A DNA stretch of 64,000 nt. Origin: Paenibacillaceae bacterium (GTDB taxonomy: Bacteria; Bacillota; Bacilli; Paenibacillales; NBRC-103111). The number at the start of each line of letters is the position of its first letter. Within the stretch, counting starts at the first letter, position 1. Under the pieces are notes generated by a model. The model had not been told where the DNA came from. It ran no database searches and saw nothing but the letters and a program-made list of their open reading frames with translations. Shown in pieces: positions 61,111-64,000 of this stretch. A program made the translations under genes and the position numbers. Location of the stretch: positions 62,001 through 126,000 of the forward strand of contig JAQSYI010000004.1 in NCBI GenBank assembly GCA_029256185.1, read 5' to 3'.

Positions 61111-61566
61111 TCATTTGAAGAATAATTGGCTGATTTTCAGAATCATCGCCGTAATCCCTGCGGCCATCAACGGACCCACCGGTATGCCCCGCAGAAAAAT
61201 AATCCCGAAGATCGACCCAATCACCAGCCCTACGATCAGTTGGGGATCGAACTTCAGAAGATCGAGCCCTTTGCCGTTCATCCAGGTGGCAAGGGCTCCA
61301 CCGGTCAAGGCGATGATGCCGGGCCAGGTGGTGAAGACGGAGGTCACGTCCTTCAACTGGATTCTCTCGCTGGCGAAGGGAACCAGTACGCCCATGGTCA
61401 GGAAGAGCAAGCCCAACTCAAGACCCCTCCGTTCAATTGTGGGCAGGAAACGCTCCAGATTGATCAGCTTCACAATCAGCAGGACGCATGCCGCTGTAGT
61501 GATAATAGGAGAACGCCCCAGCATGCCGATGATGATTAATGCAATGAGCAGTATGTTCCCGTTCAT
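61111..61566 (-). CDS. DUF441 family membrane protein (YtwI-like)
   Basis: '[35 protein letters not shown]'. Confidence 0.85.
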   Translation of the reverse strand: MNGNILLIALIIIGMLGRSPIITTAACVLLIVKLINLERFLPTIERRGLELGLLFLTMGVLVPFASERIQLKDVTSVFTTWPGIIALTGGALATWMNGKGLDLLKFDPQLIVGLVIGSIFGIIFLRGIPVGPLMAAGITAMILKISQLFFK

Positions 61567-61805
61567 AGGTGGTTGCCCCTTGTCCGATGATTATCCCGCA
61601 TAGCCCCTCCGCCCGGCAATATTGTGGAAGGTTGTCCGGCGGAACGGCGGTGATGAATCCATTCGGACAGGCTCCCGGCGGTGATGCCGCAAATAACCGG
61701 AAACACCGGACTGTCCGGCTTCATCATGGCGCAGTCCGGCCTCGCTTTGCAGGTCTAATCTAGTTTATGTGGGACAGGGGGGCTTAGAACTTGTATGACT
61801 GCTCA

Positions 61806-62534
61806 TCACCGCCTGCTGGCGCAGCCTTCGGCCACCAACAGCCCGTTATGCAGCACCGGCACAAGCTCAAGCAGATTGGTCCTGCCGCAATATTCCACAT
61901 CAGCCCGGTAACCCAGCTTCACAAGACGCTTGCCGTTGGCCGAAGCCAGAAGCGCCTCCCCCAGATGATCCCGGCTGTGGGAATACGCCGCATGCATGGC
62001 AAGACCGAAGTCATTGCACTCCACTGCGCCGCCTGCAGCCCGCTGCAATTCATCCACGGCCATTCCGGCGCACAGGCCGTCCTCATGGGCGAATGCATCC
62101 TGCGTACCTGCGCAGAGAATGCAGATATCCCTGCCCGCAGCAAGTGCAGCCTCCGCGCAGGCGGCAACGTTAAGCAAGGAGCAGGCGAACACCTTGTGGG
62201 CCCTTTGGGTTTTCTGAATAGCCCGCGTTCCGTTGGTGGTTGTCATGCAAATCCGCTTGCCCGCGATCCGCTCCTCCATATATTCGAAGGGAGAGTTGCC
62301 CAGGTCAAACCCGGCAGGCATCCTGCAGTTGCGTTCTCCACCGAGAAGAATATCCGCTTCCCGCATGCTTTTGGCCTGCTGCACCGTCTCCACCGGCAGA
62401 ATCCCCCGGCACCCGTGGGCGAGAGCCGTCACCATATTACTCGTTGCCCGCAGGACATCGATCACCAGAACCGTCTTCCCCGTCATATCCTCGGAACGGG
62501 CTTCATTCACATTGGAGATAACTTCAACGAGCAT
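61806..62534 (-). CDS. comB: 2-phosphosulfolactate phosphatase (ComB family)
   Basis: 'VLVIDVLRATSNMVTALAHG', 'LGGERNCRMPAGFDLGNSPFEY', 'TTTNGTRAI'. Confidence 0.88.
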   Translation of the reverse strand: MLVEVISNVNEARSEDMTGKTVLVIDVLRATSNMVTALAHGCRGILPVETVQQAKSMREADILLGGERNCRMPAGFDLGNSPFEYMEERIAGKRICMTTTNGTRAIQKTQRAHKVFACSLLNVAACAEAALAAGRDICILCAGTQDAFAHEDGLCAGMAVDELQRAAGGAVECNDFGLAMHAAYSHSRDHLGEALLASANGKRLVKLGYRADVEYCGRTNLLELVPVLHNGLLVAEGCASRR

Positions 62535-62554
62535 GCCTGTTTCCCCGCCTCCGC

Positions 62555-63355
62555 CTAAAATTGCTGCAATTCAAACGTATCTGAACGAAGCCCTCTCCGC
62601 AGAGCTTCCAGGGCAATCACATCCTGCGGCGCAATATTGCCCAGATGAATATCCGCCCCGAGCCATTTGAGCAGATGAGCCTGCTGGGATTTTTGCGGCG
62701 CCTCCCACAGCAGGAGATACGGGCTTGAGACTCCTTGCAGCACCGCCTGCACCTCAGCATCGCGGCAAGCCCCGGTTTCATCGAAAATGCCCACGCCTGT
62801 TCCGGCTTCACGCGCTTCTATAGTAACCAATTCGGCGCCCGCTTCAACATCAATCCGCACCGTCTCGATCAGATCGTCCACGGAGACGCGCGAGCCCCAG
62901 CATTTCTTGCCGTATTCGGTGTATACCTGCATACCTGTCTCCACACCCTGGCGGATCAGTTCAGTCCGGAGCGTTCTGTCCAGTTCAATGGTGCCGTCGG
63001 AAACCTCAATTCCGGTAAATCCCAGCTTGCGGACCTGATCAAAGAAAGCGTCTGTCACCGATCCCGCCACAGCAGCTTCCAGGAAGGTCCCTCCGGGCAT
63101 GACCGTTATTCCCGCTTCCCGGGCGATGGCTATTTTGGTCCGCAGCAGATCCTCCGGATACAGCGGAGCTGTTCCGAAGCCAAGCTTAATAATATCGATG
63201 TAAGAAGAGGCTGTGTCCAGCATATCTGCAAAAGCGTAGAGCCCCAGCCCCTTGTCGATGACCATGGTTTTGCCCAAAGTTCTGGGTTTATGCGACCGTC
63301 TGCCGGTAGGATCAAGCAAGTGCGGATGCCAGACGGCGGGAGTTATGGCTTCCAT
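62555..63355 (-). CDS. comA: Phosphosulfolactate synthase (ComA family)
   Basis: 'MVIDKGLGL', 'IDIIKLGFGTA', 'MPGGTFLEAA', 'GFTGIEVSDGTIEL'. Confidence 0.88.
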   Translation of the reverse strand: MEAITPAVWHPHLLDPTGRRSHKPRTLGKTMVIDKGLGLYAFADMLDTASSYIDIIKLGFGTAPLYPEDLLRTKIAIAREAGITVMPGGTFLEAAVAGSVTDAFFDQVRKLGFTGIEVSDGTIELDRTLRTELIRQGVETGMQVYTEYGKKCWGSRVSVDDLIETVRIDVEAGAELVTIEAREAGTGVGIFDETGACRDAEVQAVLQGVSSPYLLLWEAPQKSQQAHLLKWLGADIHLGNIAPQDVIALEALRRGLRSDTFELQQF

Positions 63356-63700
63356 CAAGAATTCTCCTCGCGTAATTAAGAATGGGTAGGCTATTGACAC
63401 ATCATATGCAAAAAAAATAAGGGAGTGCGGGATTATTCCTAAAAGCGGGCAAGCCTGCATATCGTAGATTAAGCGGGGATGAGCGCCTGACGGTGTCCTT
63501 CTGATGCCGTACGTTCGCCAAGAAGCCTAAGCCGCATCCCCGTCTATACTTTCTGGCGTGAGACTTGAACAAGCCCGGACATGTCCGGATACGCTTATGC
63601 AAATCTACCGGACACTCTCTTATTTACTTGATATGCGCAGGCAGATAGGGTTGGAAAATAATGCTAGTCTTGCAGCAACTTCATTAGCGGGAGGAATAGT

Positions 63701-63967
63701 ATGATGGATAAATTCGTAGCGGGCATGGCGTCGCTTAGGCTGCTGTCAGGTACGGTTGAGATTGCCGCGGCTGTGCTGATGCTTCGTTATATGCAGGTGG
63801 AGAAGGCGCTTCTGATTAATTCCGGCCTGGCTTTTGTGGGTCCCTTCATTCTGCTGGCGACCACCACCATCGGGTTGGTGGGTATGGCCGACAAGCTGTC
63901 GGCGGGGAAGCTTCTGTGGATTTTGCTGGGAGTATCTTGCATTTTTTTTGGAATTCTCAAAAAATAA
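63701..63967 (+). CDS. yqhV: YqhV family (DUF2619-like) membrane protein
   Basis: 88 aa two/three-TM protein; SD gggagg; expected upstream neighbour of spoIIIA operon. Confidence 0.8.
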   Translation: MMDKFVAGMASLRLLSGTVEIAAAVLMLRYMQVEKALLINSGLAFVGPFILLATTTIGLVGMADKLSAGKLLWILLGVSCIFFGILKK

Positions 63968-64000
63968 CGGGGTGTCATATTTATGAGGGTCAAGCATATA

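Overview
High-GC Firmicutes chromosome segment, probably Paenibacillus-like judging from gene content, yqhQ-yqhR-aroQ-yqhT-efp-yqhV synteny, spore genes and intergenic repeats. No rRNA, tRNA, CRISPR array, prophage or intact transposase was found. Main blocks, left to right: (1) a polysaccharide-degradation locus (beta-helix/Big2 protein, alpha/beta-hydrolase, SGNH hydrolase, YetA/PcRGLX-like protein); (2) an NMT1/SsuABC-type ABC transporter with a strong promoter overlapped by a Fur-box-like operator; (3) a PfpI/ABC/GrpB/LDH-family group; (4) a two-gene 2-hydroxyacyl-CoA dehydratase-like system with a fused ASKHA activator, preceded by an attenuator-like leader; (5) an 11-gene purine-to-ureidoglycine catabolic operon (xanthine dehydrogenase through PucG) with no recognisable uricase; (6) CcdC, luciferase-like and DOPA-dioxygenase genes; (7) a 1.2-kb gene-poor region with a perfect Fur box, promoter, leader and terminator followed by only a 28-codon ORF; (8) yidD and a T-box-controlled metG; (9) a ger spore-germination operon with a candidate small D subunit; (10) a Zur-box znuACB operon, ccdA, splB, mntR and a patatin; (11) the yqh-aroQ-efp block, lysC, an MCP, comB/comA and yqhV. 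Noncoding structure is the most unusual aspect: several unrelated short degenerate tandem repeats (19-48 bp periods, several abutting stop codons), a palindromic MITE-like element apparently sitting in the loop of the metG terminator, and dispersed intergenic repeat families. All calls come from reading the sequence and supplied translations; no database search was possible.
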